Counted from the first letter of the stretch, positions 18,704 to 28,405 are shown. The stretch: DNA of 64,000 nucleotides from Sphingopyxis panaciterrulae (GCF_014199295.1 NZ_JACIJH010000008.1:124001-188000); one strand, 5' to 3'. Translations and numbers: made by a program. The notes: generated by a model not told the origin, from the letters alone.

Positions 18704-19692
18704 CCTCCGATCCCAAAACCGTTCGTCCCGAGCTTGTCGAAGGACAGTCTTTTTCTTCTGCGACGGAAAGAAGGAAGAGCGGCCCTTCGACAAGCTCAGG
18801 GCAAACGGCATTTGAGAATGTCCGCGGCAAGCTAACGCCTCGCGCTCCGTTGGCTCCACTGGTCTGGTTCAAGTCGGGCGGTCCCGCCGACTGGCTGTTC
18901 GAGCCGAGGGACGCCGATGATCTCGCCGATTTCCTCCGCGACCTCGATCACGCCATTCCCGTCATGGCACTCGGCCTCGGTTCCAACCTGATTGTCCGCG
19001 ATGGCGGCTTTCCGGGCGTCGTTGTTCGGCTCGGCAAGGCGTTTGCGACGGTCGAGGCCATCGACGCGACGATGCTGCGCTGCGGCGGCGGCGCATCGGG
19101 CATTCTCGTCTCCTCGACCGCGCGTGACGCGGGAGTTGCGGGGCTCGAATTCTTGCGCTCGATTCCCGGCACCGTCGGCGGCTTCGTGCGCATGAACGGC
19201 GGCGCTTACGGCAGCGAGGTCAAGGACATATTGGTCGAGGCTGAGGTGGTGCTGCGCACGGGCGAACGCCGCATGCTCGCGCTCACCGATCTCGACTACA
19301 GCTATCGCCACAGCGGATTGCCCGAGGGCGCGGTCGTGATCGGTGCGACCTTCCGCGGCCGTCCAGGCGAGCCGCAGGCGATCCAGGCCGAGATGGACCG
19401 CATCTCGGCGAGCCGCGAAGCCTCGCAGCCGCTGCGCTCGAAGACCGGCGGTTCGACCTTCAAGAACCCCGATGGGCACAAGGCGTGGCAACTCGTCGAC
19501 GCGGCCGGCTGCCGCGGGCTGACGGTCGGCGGCGCGCAGGTCAGCGAGAAGCACACCAATTTTCTGATCAACACCGGCACCGGCACCAGCGCCGACATCG
19601 AAGCGCTGGGCGAAGAAGTGCGCCGCCGCGTGAAGGCGAAGAGCGGCATAGACCTGCAATGGGAGATTCAGCGCGTGGGAGTGGCGAAGTGA
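18700..19692 (+). CDS. murB: UDP-N-acetylenolpyruvoylglucosamine reductase MurB with translated REP insertion
   Basis: FAD/NADPH enzyme that reduces UDP-GlcNAc-enolpyruvate to UDP-MurNAc. 330 aa. The FAD domain carries [36 protein letters not shown] and, in the C-terminal part, [11 protein letters not shown]. The family-like sequence begins at about residue 42 ([21 protein letters not shown]). Residues about 8-38 (VRPELVEGQ ... PSTSSGQTA) are instead the in-frame translation of an inverted REP pair at 18719-18809, so this N-terminus is about 30 residues longer than expected. The reading frame is kept. No better start lies downstream of the repeat. The stop overlaps the GTG of ddl. Confidence 0.93.
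   Translation: MTSDPKTVRPELVEGQSFSSATERRKSGPSTSSGQTAFENVRGKLTPRAPLAPLVWFKSGGPADWLFEPRDADDLADFLRDLDHAIPVMALGLGSNLIVRDGGFPGVVVRLGKAFATVEAIDATMLRCGGGASGILVSSTARDAGVAGLEFLRSIPGTVGGFVRMNGGAYGSEVKDILVEAEVVLRTGERRMLALTDLDYSYRHSGLPEGAVVIGATFRGRPGEPQAIQAEMDRISASREASQPLRSKTGGSTFKNPDGHKAWQLVDAAGCRGLTVGGAQVSEKHTNFLINTGTGTSADIEALGEEVRRRVKAKSGIDLQWEIQRVGVAK
18719..18809. repeat. REP inverted pair inside the 5' end of murB
   Basis: Two imperfect 28-bp inverted arms (18719-18746 and 18782-18809) share the core GAGCTTGTCGAAGG and its complement CCTTCGACAAGCTC, separated by 35 bp. The same family recurs at 48775-48850. Here it lies wholly within the coding sequence, is a multiple of three relative to the frame, and is translated as an extra N-terminal segment of MurB. 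Confidence 0.85.
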
Positions 19693-20612
19693 GCCGGGGG
19701 CCGTGGCATGTCGCCGTCCTGATGGGCGGCTGGTCGGCCGAGCGCGAGGTGTCGCTGTCGAGCGGCCAAGGCATCGCCGACGCGCTCGAATCGCGCGGGC
19801 ATCGGGTTACGCGCATCGACATGGACCGCGACGTCGCGCTGCGGCTCGCCGAGGCGAAGCCCGACATCGTGTTCAACGCGCTCCACGGCGTTCCCGGCGA
19901 AGACGGGACGGTGCAGGGCATGCTGGACCTGATGGGCCTCAAATATACCCACAGCGGACTCGTTACCTCGGTGATCGCGATCGACAAGGAATTGACGAAG
20001 CAGGCGCTCGTGCCACATGGCGTGCCCATGCCGACGGGGGTCATGGTCGACAGCGAAAGTATCTTTTCGACCGATCCCTTGCCGCGCCCTTATGTCCTCA
20101 AGCCGGTCAACGAAGGCTCGTCGGTCGGCGTTGCGATCGTCAAGGACGACAGCAATTACGGCAATCCGATCGCGCGAGAGGCGGTGGGCCCCTGGCAGGA
20201 GTTCGACCGTCTGCTCGCCGAACCCTTCATCAAGGGGCGCGAGCTCACCGTCGCGGTGCTTGGCGATCAGGCGCTCGGGGTGACCGAACTTTTGGTGAAA
20301 ACGGGCTTCTATGATTATGATGCCAAATATACGCCCGGATTGACCCAACATGTCTGCCCCGCCGACGTGCCGGCGGAGATAGCGGAGCGGATGAAGGGCC
20401 TCGCGCTCGAGGCGCACCGCTTGCTCGGCTGCAAGGGTGCCTCGCGGTCCGATTTTCGCTGGGACGACGAGCATGGCCTTGCGGGTATTTTCCTGCTCGA
20501 GGTCAATACCCAGCCGGGGATGACACCCCTGAGCCTCGTGCCCGAACAGGCGCGGGCGATCGGCATCGACTATGCCGAGCTCGTCGAACGCATCGTGGAG
20601 GAAGCGTTATGA
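19689..20612 (+). CDS. ddl: D-alanine--D-alanine ligase
   Basis: ATP-grasp ligase producing the D-Ala-D-Ala dipeptide used by MurF. 307 aa from GTG 19689 overlapping the murB stop. N-terminal VLMGGWSAEREVSLSSG, then FNALHGVPGEDGTVQG (D-Ala site 1), VLKPVNEGSSVGV (ATP-grasp) and the Mg-binding LLEVNTQPGMTPLSLVP near the C-terminus. Coupled to ftsQ by a 4-bp overlap. Confidence 0.95.
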   Translation: MSRGPWHVAVLMGGWSAEREVSLSSGQGIADALESRGHRVTRIDMDRDVALRLAEAKPDIVFNALHGVPGEDGTVQGMLDLMGLKYTHSGLVTSVIAIDKELTKQALVPHGVPMPTGVMVDSESIFSTDPLPRPYVLKPVNEGSSVGVAIVKDDSNYGNPIAREAVGPWQEFDRLLAEPFIKGRELTVAVLGDQALGVTELLVKTGFYDYDAKYTPGLTQHVCPADVPAEIAERMKGLALEAHRLLGCKGASRSDFRWDDEHGLAGIFLLEVNTQPGMTPLSLVPEQARAIGIDYAELVERIVEEAL

Positions 20613-21547
20613 GCAGCACCCGGATCAAGCGCGCCAAGGCGCCGCCGCGCCGCCCGGCGCGGACGCCGAAAAAGCGGCGCAAGGTTCAGACCTCGCGCCT
20701 CGACGCCTTCATCAATGCGCTGCCGGTCAGCCCCGCGACGCTCCAGCGCGTGGCCAACTGGACGATCGGCGTCAGTCTCGCGGCGTTGATCGCGGTGGGC
20801 GCGCACGCGACCGGCGTCACGGCGAAAATCAACGAGGAATGGGCGCAGGCCGTCGCCCGTGCCGGCTTTCAGGTGAAGAAAGTCGAGGTCGTCGGGGCCG
20901 AGCGGATCGACCGGCTCAAGGTCTATGACATCGCGCTCGCGCAGAAGGACCGCTCGATGGCGGCGGTCGATCTGGAAGGCGTGCGTGCCGACCTGATGAA
21001 ATATGGGTGGATTCAGGATGCGCGGGTATCGCGGCGGCTCCCCGACACGCTTGTCGTCGATATCGTCGAACGCACGCCGGCCGCGATCTGGCAGCATAAT
21101 GGTCGGCTGTCGCTGATCGACAAAAAGGGCGTGGTGCTCGAACCGGTCACCGTCGCGACGATGCCCGACCTGCCGCTCGTCATCGGGCCGCACGCGAACC
21201 AGCGGTCGCAGGATCTCGACCGGCTGCTCGCCGAGGCGAGCAGCCTCAAGGAACTGCTGGCGGGTGCGACCTGGGTCGGCAACCGGCGCTGGGACCTGCG
21301 CTTTCGCAGCGGGGAGACGCTGTCGCTTCCCGAAGGCGAGGCCGAAGCGAAGAAGGCACTTGCCAAATTCGCGCATATGGACGGCGCCAACCGTCTGCTC
21401 GGGCGCGGCATATTGCGCTTCGACATGCGCGATCCGAGCCGTTTCGTGCTACGCCTGCCGCACGAGGGGCAGGTGGCGCCCGCGAAGCTGAACGACGCGC
21501 GCGACGCTGCCGAAGCCCTGGCTGCCAGTTCGGTGAACGAGGGATAA
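20609..21547 (+). CDS. ftsQ: Cell division protein FtsQ
   Basis: Bitopic divisome scaffold that recruits FtsL/FtsB and regulates FtsWI. 312 aa: a strongly basic cytoplasmic tail (about residues 5-28), one transmembrane segment (about 50-68), then a POTRA domain (VKKVEVVGAERIDRLKVYD) and the beta domain with SRRLPDTLVVDIVERTPAAIW. The C-terminal tail (about 280-312) is flexible. It sits in the conserved ddl-ftsQ-ftsA order and overlaps ddl. Confidence 0.94.
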   Translation: MSSTRIKRAKAPPRRPARTPKKRRKVQTSRLDAFINALPVSPATLQRVANWTIGVSLAALIAVGAHATGVTAKINEEWAQAVARAGFQVKKVEVVGAERIDRLKVYDIALAQKDRSMAAVDLEGVRADLMKYGWIQDARVSRRLPDTLVVDIVERTPAAIWQHNGRLSLIDKKGVVLEPVTVATMPDLPLVIGPHANQRSQDLDRLLAEASSLKELLAGATWVGNRRWDLRFRSGETLSLPEGEAEAKKALAKFAHMDGANRLLGRGILRFDMRDPSRFVLRLPHEGQVAPAKLNDARDAAEALAASSVNEG

Positions 21548-21548
21548 T

Positions 21549-22805
21549 ATGGCGCCGCCGCGCATCGAAAAGATCATCACCGCGCTCGACGTCGGGTCGT
21601 GGAAGGTCTGCGCGCTGATTGCGGGGCAGACCGCCGACGGTCAGCTCCACGTGCTTGGTACCGGCCAGCGCGAAAGCCGGGGCGTCCAGCGCGGTTACGT
21701 CGCCGACATGGAGCAGACCGAGCATATCGTGCGCGAAGCGATCGAACAGGCCGAGCGGATCGCGGGGCTGAACATCGACGATGTGTGGGTCAGTTTTTCG
21801 GCCGGCAGCCTTCTGAGCGACGTGGCGCCGATCGAGAGCGAGCTTGGCGGCCACCGCATCGAGCAGGAGGATATCGACGACCTGCTTGCCGCAGGCCGCG
21901 CCGGCATCGACCCTGAGGGGCGGATGATCCTGCACGCGCAGCCGGCGCTCTACACGCTCGATGGGCTGACCGGGGTCAAGAATCCGATCGGCCTCCACGC
22001 CGACCGGCTCGGGGTCGACATCCACATCATCATGGCCGACGGCGCGCCGGTGCGGAATCTGGAGGCCGCGGTTCGGCAGGCGCATCTCGACGTCAACGCG
22101 GTCGTCGCCTCGCCGGTCGCCGCGGGGCTCGCTTGCCTGTCCGACGAGGAACGCGACCTTGGCGTCGCGCTCGTCGAACTGGGCGCGGCGGTGACGACCG
22201 TGTCGCTCTTTGCGGGCGGCATGCTCGTCGAGATGGCGTCGCTGCCCTTCGGCGCCAGCGACATCACCGACGACATCGCCTCCGCCTTCGGCATCCGTCG
22301 CAGTCAGGCACAGCGGCTCCAGAGCTTCTACGGCTCGGCTTCGGCGAGCCCGCGCGACAATAATGAGGTGATCGAACTCGATCCGGGCGCGCCGGCCGGC
22401 GCCGAATCGCCGCGCATCAATCGCGCGCAGCTCGTCGCGGTGATCCGTCAGCGGCTCGACGCGATGATGGGCGAGATCGGCCGGACGCTGAAGGATTTGC
22501 ATTTCGTCGGGCCAGTCGGGCGTCAGGTGGTGCTCGTTGGCGGCGGCGCCGACCTGAAAGGGATCGCCGACTACACGCAGAGCGCGCTCGGCCGGGCCGC
22601 GCGCATCGGGCGACCGCGTGGGCTGCACGGCCTGCCCGATGCGCATTCGGGACCGGCTTTCGCGACGCTCGCGGGTCTGGTTCTCTATGCGGCGTCGGAC
22701 CCGGTCGACCTGCGCGATCTGCCGATGATGGCGCAGGACATCCACCGTCCGAAGGGCGCGTCGATCCTTCATCGGCTGGCGGCGGCGCTCAAAAGCAGTT
22801 TTTGA
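21549..22805 (+). CDS. ftsA: Cell division protein FtsA
   Basis: Actin-like ATPase that tethers FtsZ filaments to the membrane. 418 aa. Phosphate 1 motif ITALDVGSWKVCALIA at the N-terminus, the SHS2/1C domain in the first third, ALVELGAAVTTVSLF as the phosphate 2 region, and VVLVGGGADLKGI as the adenosine motif. The C-terminal tail (LHRLAAALKSSF) is amphipathic, as needed for membrane targeting. A 151-bp gap with possible promoter elements separates it from ftsZ. Confidence 0.94.
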   Translation: MAPPRIEKIITALDVGSWKVCALIAGQTADGQLHVLGTGQRESRGVQRGYVADMEQTEHIVREAIEQAERIAGLNIDDVWVSFSAGSLLSDVAPIESELGGHRIEQEDIDDLLAAGRAGIDPEGRMILHAQPALYTLDGLTGVKNPIGLHADRLGVDIHIIMADGAPVRNLEAAVRQAHLDVNAVVASPVAAGLACLSDEERDLGVALVELGAAVTTVSLFAGGMLVEMASLPFGASDITDDIASAFGIRRSQAQRLQSFYGSASASPRDNNEVIELDPGAPAGAESPRINRAQLVAVIRQRLDAMMGEIGRTLKDLHFVGPVGRQVVLVGGGADLKGIADYTQSALGRAARIGRPRGLHGLPDAHSGPAFATLAGLVLYAASDPVDLRDLPMMAQDIHRPKGASILHRLAAALKSSF

Positions 22806-22838
22806 TCGCAGCGAGCGCGAAAGGTTAATTTTTTGGGT

Positions 22839-22878
22839 GATTCCGGCGTCACAATAGTGCAATGCGGTGACTGGAATC
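22839..22878 (+). promoter_or_regulatory. ftsZ upstream region with two GANTC sites
   Basis: The 151-bp gap between ftsA and ftsZ is the longest inside the dcw cluster and holds GATTC at 22839-22843 and GAATC at 22874-22878. This fits a separate, CcrM/GcrA-responsive ftsZ promoter like that known in Caulobacter. I cannot place a -35/-10 pair with confidence. Confidence 0.4.
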
Positions 22879-22956
22879 CGGGCGGCAGGACCACCGTCTG
22901 GTGGGTCGCATGGTAAGGCAGGCGGCAAGGGTTCGCCGCTGCAGGGAGAATATCGG

Positions 22957-24432
22957 ATGAGCATCAATATTGGCCCGCCGCAGGTCGACGAGCTGAAGCC
23001 GCGCATCGCGGTGATCGGCGTCGGCGGTGCGGGCGGCAATGCCATCGCCAACATGATCGCGGCGCGGGTCGAGGGCGTCGATTTCGTCGTCGCCAACACC
23101 GATGCGCAGGCGCTCAACGCTTCGCCGGCCGAACGGCGAATCCAACTGGGGACACAGATCACCCAAGGCCTCGGCGCCGGCTCGCGACCCGAGGTCGGGC
23201 GCGCCGCGGCAGAGGAAAGCATCAACCAGGTCGAGGAAGCGCTGAACGGCGCGCACATGTGTTTCGTTGCGGCCGGCATGGGTGGCGGCACCGGCACCGG
23301 CGCGGCGCCGGTGATCGCGAAGGCCGCGCGCGACAAGGGCATATTGACCGTCGGCGTCGTGACCAAACCCTTCACCTTCGAAGGGCAGCGCCGCATGCGC
23401 TCCGCCGAGACCGGCATCGCCGAGCTGCAGGAGCATGTCGACACGCTGATCGTCATCCCGAACCAGAATCTCTTCCTCGTCGCCAACCCGAACACGACCT
23501 TCAAGGAAGCGTTCAGCATGGCGGACGAGGTGTTGCAGCAGGGCGTGCGCGGTATCACCGACCTGATGGTCATGCCCGGCCTCATCAACCTCGACTTCGC
23601 CGACGTGCGCAGCGTGATGCGCGAGATGGGCAAGGCGATGATGGGCACCGGCGAGGCCGAAGGCGACGGTCGCGCGCTCGAGGCAGCGCAGAAGGCGATC
23701 GCCAACCCGCTGCTCGACGGCGTGTCGATGGCGGGCGCCAAGGGCGTCATCGTATCGATCGTCGGCGGCGAGGACATGCGCCTGATGGAGGTCGACGAGG
23801 CCGCGAACCATATTCGCGAACTGGTCGATCCCGACGCGAACATCATCTGGGGCAGCGCCTTCAACGAATCTCTGGAAGGCAAGATTCGCGTGTCAGTGGT
23901 CGCCACCGGCATCGACGGCACCGGCGAGCAGGCGGCGCCCACGCCCGCGGCGCGCAGCTTCTCGTTCGCCCCGCGCCCGGCGGCGCCCGCTCCGGTCGCC
24001 GAGGAGTCGATCGAACCCGAGGTTCAGGAAGTGCCGTTCGCCGCGACCGAAACCGAAGCGGCTCCGGTTGCCGAGGATCGCGATCCCGTCCCCGGCTTTT
24101 CGCTGAACGACACGGCCGAGGCCGAGGTTGCCGCCGAAGAGGAGCCGATGGAATTGTCGCAGGTCGCCGCGACCTATGACGATACCGCCGACGAACTCGT
24201 GCTTGGCGAGGCCGAGGTGCAGGCGGCGGCTCCGGCACCTGAGCCGGCGAACGCCAACCCCGCGCTTGCGCAGGCTCCCGAACCGCCCGCGCGGGCGTCG
24301 GTCGGCGGCGGCACGCTGTTCGAGCGGATGTCGCGCCTCTCGCGCGGCGGAGCGGCACCCGAGGCGGATGAGGGAAGCAAGGACGACGGCGTCGATATCC
24401 CGCGCTTCCTGGGGCGTCAGAACAACCAGTAA
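22957..24432 (+). CDS. ftsZ: Cell division protein FtsZ
   Basis: Tubulin-like GTPase that forms the Z ring. 491 aa from ATG 22957, with AGGGAG 8 bp upstream (an in-frame start 30 codons earlier would add non-family residues). The globular domain has GVGGAGGNA near residue 20 and the tubulin signature GGGTGTG at 109-115, followed by the T7 region FADVRSVM. A long acidic, Ala/Glu-rich linker (about 330-475) leads to the conserved C-terminal peptide DIPRFLGRQ that binds FtsA and other partners. The linker is long, as in other alphaproteobacteria. Confidence 0.97.
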   Translation: MSINIGPPQVDELKPRIAVIGVGGAGGNAIANMIAARVEGVDFVVANTDAQALNASPAERRIQLGTQITQGLGAGSRPEVGRAAAEESINQVEEALNGAHMCFVAAGMGGGTGTGAAPVIAKAARDKGILTVGVVTKPFTFEGQRRMRSAETGIAELQEHVDTLIVIPNQNLFLVANPNTTFKEAFSMADEVLQQGVRGITDLMVMPGLINLDFADVRSVMREMGKAMMGTGEAEGDGRALEAAQKAIANPLLDGVSMAGAKGVIVSIVGGEDMRLMEVDEAANHIRELVDPDANIIWGSAFNESLEGKIRVSVVATGIDGTGEQAAPTPAARSFSFAPRPAAPAPVAEESIEPEVQEVPFAATETEAAPVAEDRDPVPGFSLNDTAEAEVAAEEEPMELSQVAATYDDTADELVLGEAEVQAAAPAPEPANANPALAQAPEPPARASVGGGTLFERMSRLSRGGAAPEADEGSKDDGVDIPRFLGRQNNQ

Positions 24433-24497
24433 CGGGGCTATCGGACGGCCGCCGCAGAGAAATGGGCGGGGCGGCCCGGAAACGGGATGATTGGCCC

Positions 24498-26207
24498 ATG
24501 CGGCGATCACATTTGACGGCCAGGCCGGGACACGCGCGGCGCCGCGCTCGCGTGCTCGGCCTGCTGCTTGCGTCGGCGCTCGCGCTGCCGGCCGCGGCAC
24601 AGATCAAGCCGCCCGATCCCGCGACCAAGGCGGCGATGGATCGGCGCACCGCGGCGCGGACCCTGCTGTCCTCCGCGCTCGGCCGCATCGCCGCCAATGC
24701 CAATGACGCCAGGGCGCTGCTCGACGCGGGTCGCGCCTCGATCGACCTCGAGGATTACCGCGCCGCGCTAGGTTTCCTGCTCCGCGCCGAAAAGGCGGCG
24801 TCGCGCGACGGCCAGGTCAAGGCGACGCTCGGTTCGGTGATGGTCCATCTCGAAAATCCGACCCGCGCGCTCGACTATTTCGGCGAGGCGCAATTGCTCG
24901 GGGCGCCCGAACGGCTCTTCCTCGCCGATCGCGGGCTCGCGCGCGATCTGCTCGGGCAGCAGGATCAGGCGCAGCGCGACTATCAACTCGCGCTGTCGGC
25001 AGCGCCGAGCGACGAGCTGACGCGGCGCTATGCGCTGTCACTCGGCATCAGCGGCGACCCCGACCGCGCAGTCGCGCTGCTCGCGCCGCAGCTTCGCCGG
25101 TCGGATCGCGCGGCGTGGCGCTCGCGCGCGATGATCCTCGCGATGAACGGACGCAACGACGAGGCGACGCAGATCGTACGCGCGACGCTGCCGCCGCAGC
25201 TCGCCGAGAATATCCTGCCCTATCTTCTCCGCATGGACCGGCTCAATCCGGCGCAAATGGCCGCCGCGGCGCATTTCGGCCGCTTCCCCTCGGGCGAGCT
25301 CGGTCCGCGGCGGCCGCCGGTCCAGATGGCCGCGGCAACCCCTGCGCCGACCCCCGCACCGACGGCGAGCCGGAGGCGGACCGCGGCAGCAAGGCCGGCC
25401 ACCGCGGCAGCGCCCACTCCGACGCCAGCGCCCGCGCCTGCCGCGGTCGCGGTTCGGCGCACGCCCGTGCCAACGCCTGCGCCGGCCGCATCCAGGCCCG
25501 CGCCGACTCCTGCACCGGTTCCGGCAACTGCCGTGTCCAAACCGGCACCGACGCCGACACCGGCTCCTATCGGCGTTGCCGTCGATCGCGATTCGGGTCC
25601 GGTCGGCCCTGGCTTCTCGATCGCTGACATGGGAAGCAATGGCGCGGCCCGTCCGGGCGCCAGCACCGCGCCGCCCGCCGTTGCAGCAACACCCGCACCG
25701 ACAGCGGCGGCGCCGCTCGCCTCGCTGGCGGAGATCGTCAGCTCGATCGAGATTCCGCCCGAGGAGATGGCGAAGCCCGACAATGCGGTCGGCGCCGACA
25801 CACTCGCGCGGCTGCTCGAAGACAAGCGCAAGGCCGAAGCCGCCGAGGCGGCCAAGCGCGAAAAGGAAGAGGCGGCGGCGAAAGCAAAAGCCGAAGCCGA
25901 GGCAAAGGCGAGGGCAGAGGCTGAGAAGAAAAAGGCTAACCCCGCGCGCGTCTGGGTGCAGATCGCGACCGGGTCGAACCTCAAGGCGCTCGCCTTCGAT
26001 TACAATCGCTTCGCGAAGCGTAACGCCGCGCTGTTCAAGGGGCAGTCGGGCTCGACCGCCGACTGGGGCCAGACCCGCCGCCTGCTCGTCGGGCCGTTCA
26101 AGGACCGCAAGAGCGCGCAGGCCTGGCTCGCGGACTACAAGAAGGCGGAGGGCGACGGCTTTCTGTTCGACAGCGAAGTCGGTGAAATCGTCGAGCCGCT
26201 GACGTGA
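24498..26207 (+). CDS. Secreted TPR protein with C-terminal SPOR domain
   Basis: 569-aa exported protein directly downstream of ftsZ. A basic N-terminus and hydrophobic signal peptide ending ALPAAAQ (about residues 1-34) are followed by TPR-like helical repeats (about 50-265), a long Ala/Pro/Thr-rich linker (about 270-380), a charged Ala/Lys/Glu coiled-coil (about 445-480) and a SPOR-type domain at the C-terminus (VWVQIATGSN ... LLVGPFKDRKSAQAWL). SPOR domains bind denuded septal glycan strands, so a periplasmic division or septum-cleavage role is likely. Its stop overlaps the GTG of the next gene. The specific partner is unknown. Confidence 0.8.
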   Translation: MRRSHLTARPGHARRRARVLGLLLASALALPAAAQIKPPDPATKAAMDRRTAARTLLSSALGRIAANANDARALLDAGRASIDLEDYRAALGFLLRAEKAASRDGQVKATLGSVMVHLENPTRALDYFGEAQLLGAPERLFLADRGLARDLLGQQDQAQRDYQLALSAAPSDELTRRYALSLGISGDPDRAVALLAPQLRRSDRAAWRSRAMILAMNGRNDEATQIVRATLPPQLAENILPYLLRMDRLNPAQMAAAAHFGRFPSGELGPRRPPVQMAAATPAPTPAPTASRRRTAAARPATAAAPTPTPAPAPAAVAVRRTPVPTPAPAASRPAPTPAPVPATAVSKPAPTPTPAPIGVAVDRDSGPVGPGFSIADMGSNGAARPGASTAPPAVAATPAPTAAAPLASLAEIVSSIEIPPEEMAKPDNAVGADTLARLLEDKRKAEAAEAAKREKEEAAAKAKAEAEAKARAEAEKKKANPARVWVQIATGSNLKALAFDYNRFAKRNAALFKGQSGSTADWGQTRRLLVGPFKDRKSAQAWLADYKKAEGDGFLFDSEVGEIVEPLT

Positions 26208-27376
26208 CCGTCGCGGCGTGCGCCAGCGATCCCGCGGCGACGCGCGGGCGCTATCTTGGGGAGCCCGGCCGCGTCGTGCGCGGGCCGCGCGACGATTTTC
26301 AGCGCGACCGCGACCGCATCATCCATTCGATCGCCTTTCGCCGCCTGCGCCACAAGACGCAGGTGTTCGTCGCCCCCGACGGCGATCATTATCGCGTCCG
26401 TCTGACGCACAGTATCGAGGTGTCGCAGATCGGGCGCGGCATCGCCCGCGCGCTAGGGCTCAACGAGGACCTGACCGAGGCGCTGTGCCTCGCGCACGAT
26501 ATCGGCCATCCGCCCTTCGGCCATGCGGGGGAGGATGCGCTGAAGGCGGCGATGCAGGCGCACGGCGGCTTCGACCATAATGGCCACACGCTGCGCACGC
26601 TGGCGCGGCTCGAATGTCCCTATCCGCGCTTCGACGGGCTCAACCTGACGTGGGAGACGCTCGAGGGGCTCGCCAAGCATAATGGCCCGGTGCGCCGCCC
26701 CGGCTGGGCGCTCGCCGACATCGACGCCGAATTTCCGCTCGAGCTGACGAGTCACGCGAGCCTGGAGGCGCAGATCGCGGCGGTCGCCGACGATATCGCC
26801 TATGACAATCACGACATCGACGATGGGCTGCGCGCCGGACTGCTCGACCTCGACCAGTTGATGGCGCAGCCGTTCGTCGCGGCCAATTATGCGGCGGTCG
26901 AGCGACGTTTCCCCGGCGCGCCGCGCGACCGGCTGCTGCGCGAACTGGTGCGCGATCAGATCGGGGTGATGGTCAACGACGTGATCGCGACGACGCGGGC
27001 GAATATTGCGGAGGCGGGCGTCGCCAGTGTCGCCGAGGTACGCGCCGCCGGCCGCACGCTCGGCACCTTCTCGCCCGACCTCGCGGCGGAGGAACGCGAC
27101 CTCAAGCGCTTCATGTATGCCAGCCTCTATCACCATTCGTCGCAGGTCGCGGCGGCGGACGCCGCGAAGCAGGTCGTCGGCCGCCTCTTCGCCGCCTATG
27201 TCGACGACCCGCAGCGGATGGGCGAAGACTGGGCGGGGCGTCTGCCTGCGGGCGAGCCCGCGACGATCCGCCATATCGGCGACTATATCGCGGGCATGAC
27301 CGACCGTTTCGCGATCGACCGCTATGCCGAAATTTACGGGCGCGATGCGGTGCCGCCGGAATTGGCGCACGCCTGA
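26204..27376 (+). CDS. dgt: dGTP triphosphohydrolase-like HD-domain protein
   Basis: HD-superfamily nucleotide hydrolase, 390 aa from GTG 26204 overlapping the preceding stop. The N-terminal DDFQRDRDRIIHSIAFRRL and the QVFV region are typical of dGTPase-like proteins. Metal-binding residues are visible in HSIEVSQ, in LAHDIGHPPFGH near residue 99, and in DDIAYDNHDIDDG. It probably hydrolyses dNTPs to nucleosides and tripolyphosphate. The short alphaproteobacterial type is often called deoxyguanosinetriphosphate triphosphohydrolase-like, since its substrate range differs from E. coli Dgt. Confidence 0.88.
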   Translation: MTVAACASDPAATRGRYLGEPGRVVRGPRDDFQRDRDRIIHSIAFRRLRHKTQVFVAPDGDHYRVRLTHSIEVSQIGRGIARALGLNEDLTEALCLAHDIGHPPFGHAGEDALKAAMQAHGGFDHNGHTLRTLARLECPYPRFDGLNLTWETLEGLAKHNGPVRRPGWALADIDAEFPLELTSHASLEAQIAAVADDIAYDNHDIDDGLRAGLLDLDQLMAQPFVAANYAAVERRFPGAPRDRLLRELVRDQIGVMVNDVIATTRANIAEAGVASVAEVRAAGRTLGTFSPDLAAEERDLKRFMYASLYHHSSQVAAADAAKQVVGRLFAAYVDDPQRMGEDWAGRLPAGEPATIRHIGDYIAGMTDRFAIDRYAEIYGRDAVPPELAHA

Positions 27377-27430
27377 CATCCGAATCCCGGGGAGGCGAAT
27401 ATACTCGCTTCGTTCGGACAGGCCGGTAGA

Positions 27431-28090
27431 ATGCCTGTCGTGGATAACGATATTTTCCTCGTCGGCGCCACCGGCCTGGTCGGCCGGGCGGTCGTCCGCG
27501 CCGCTGGCGAGCGTGTGCTGACCCTGCTCGCCCGGCGCGAGGTCGACGATCTGCCGGACCATCATGCGCGGCTTGTTGCACCGCCGGCGCGCTGGGGCGA
27601 TATCCTCGCCGCCGAGCGCCCCGCGGCGCTGATCTGCTGCCTCGGCACGACGATACGGCAGGCGGGATCGCGCGCGGCCTTTCGCGCGGTCGACCGCGAC
27701 CTCGTGCTCGCCGCCGCCCATGGCGCGCGGCTTGGCGGTACCGCGCACATGATCGTCGTCAGCTCGGTCGGCGCATCGGCGAAGGGCGGCAATTTCTATC
27801 TGCGCACCAAGGGCGAGATGGAGGAGGGGCTGCGCGCCTTCGGCTTCGGGCGCCTCGATATCCTGCGCCCCGGTCTGCTGATGGGCGCTCGCGAGGGACC
27901 GGCGCGGCTCGGCGAGGGGATTGCTATGATGGCCGCGCCGCTCACCGACGCGCTGCTCCACGGCTCGCTGCGCCGCTATCGGTCGATACCGGCGGATATC
28001 GTCGCGCGGGCGATGCTCGCGCTCGCGGCTCGGCGCGAACCGGGCACCTATGTCCACGAAAACGACTCGATCCGCGCGCTCGCCGATTGA
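27431..28090 (+). CDS. NAD(P)-binding Rossmann protein (HTATIP2/YbjT-like)
   Basis: 219-aa short-chain-type protein with an N-terminal NAD(P) motif (FLVGATGLVGRAVV, about residues 9-22), a VSSVGA strand near residue 117 and a YLRTKGEMEEGL helix containing the YxxxK-like YLRTK. The layout matches atypical SDRs of the HTATIP2/YbjT type rather than classical dehydrogenases. It lies alone between dgt and the glycine riboswitch. Substrate unknown. Confidence 0.72.
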   Translation: MPVVDNDIFLVGATGLVGRAVVRAAGERVLTLLARREVDDLPDHHARLVAPPARWGDILAAERPAALICCLGTTIRQAGSRAAFRAVDRDLVLAAAHGARLGGTAHMIVVSSVGASAKGGNFYLRTKGEMEEGLRAFGFGRLDILRPGLLMGAREGPARLGEGIAMMAAPLTDALLHGSLRRYRSIPADIVARAMLALAARREPGTYVHENDSIRALAD

Positions 28091-28149
28091 CTCTGCGAAA
28101 GGGCGCCGCCAAGGCTCGGGCGTCCGTCGGAGCTCGCAAGAGATTCGGC

Positions 28150-28347
28150 CGGCCGCGCGGGAGAGCGCGGGGGCGGGGAAACCCGAACCTCGCCACCGAA
28201 GGAGCAACCGCCCCGGAAACTCTCAGGTCTCAGGGACCGCGCGCCGGAGGACGCTCTGGAAAGCGTCGTGGCTCGCGCCGCGACCACCGAAGGGGTAACT
28301 CCGTGCCATCGCGGAGGAAAACTCTCAGGTTCCCGTGACAGAGGGGG
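28150..28347 (+). promoter_or_regulatory. Tandem glycine riboswitch upstream of gcvT
   Basis: Two glycine-aptamer cores lie in tandem. The first has CGGGAGAG at about 28158, ACCGAAGGAGCAA at about 28193-28206 and GGAAACTCTCAGG at about 28215-28227. The second has GCTCTGGAAAGC at about 28253-28264, ACCGAAGGGGTAAC at about 28285-28298 and GGAAAACTCTCAGG at about 28316-28329, then GACAGAGGGGG. The leader ends about 60 bp before gcvT. Tandem glycine riboswitches are known to switch on glycine cleavage genes at high glycine, which fits the operon that follows. The 315-bp gap 28091-28405 is largely this element. Exact ends of the aptamers are approximate. Confidence 0.9.
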
Positions 28348-28405
28348 CATGGCGAAACGGGCGGCACCGGGCCGGGCCGCGCCATGTCAACGACGGGAGG
28401 CCGCG

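Noticed and set aside
21246..23942. A very long minus-strand open frame opposite ftsQ/ftsA/ftsZ
   Set aside because: It is the mirror of strongly coding plus-strand genes in GC-rich DNA, shows no family motif and has no plausible start context.
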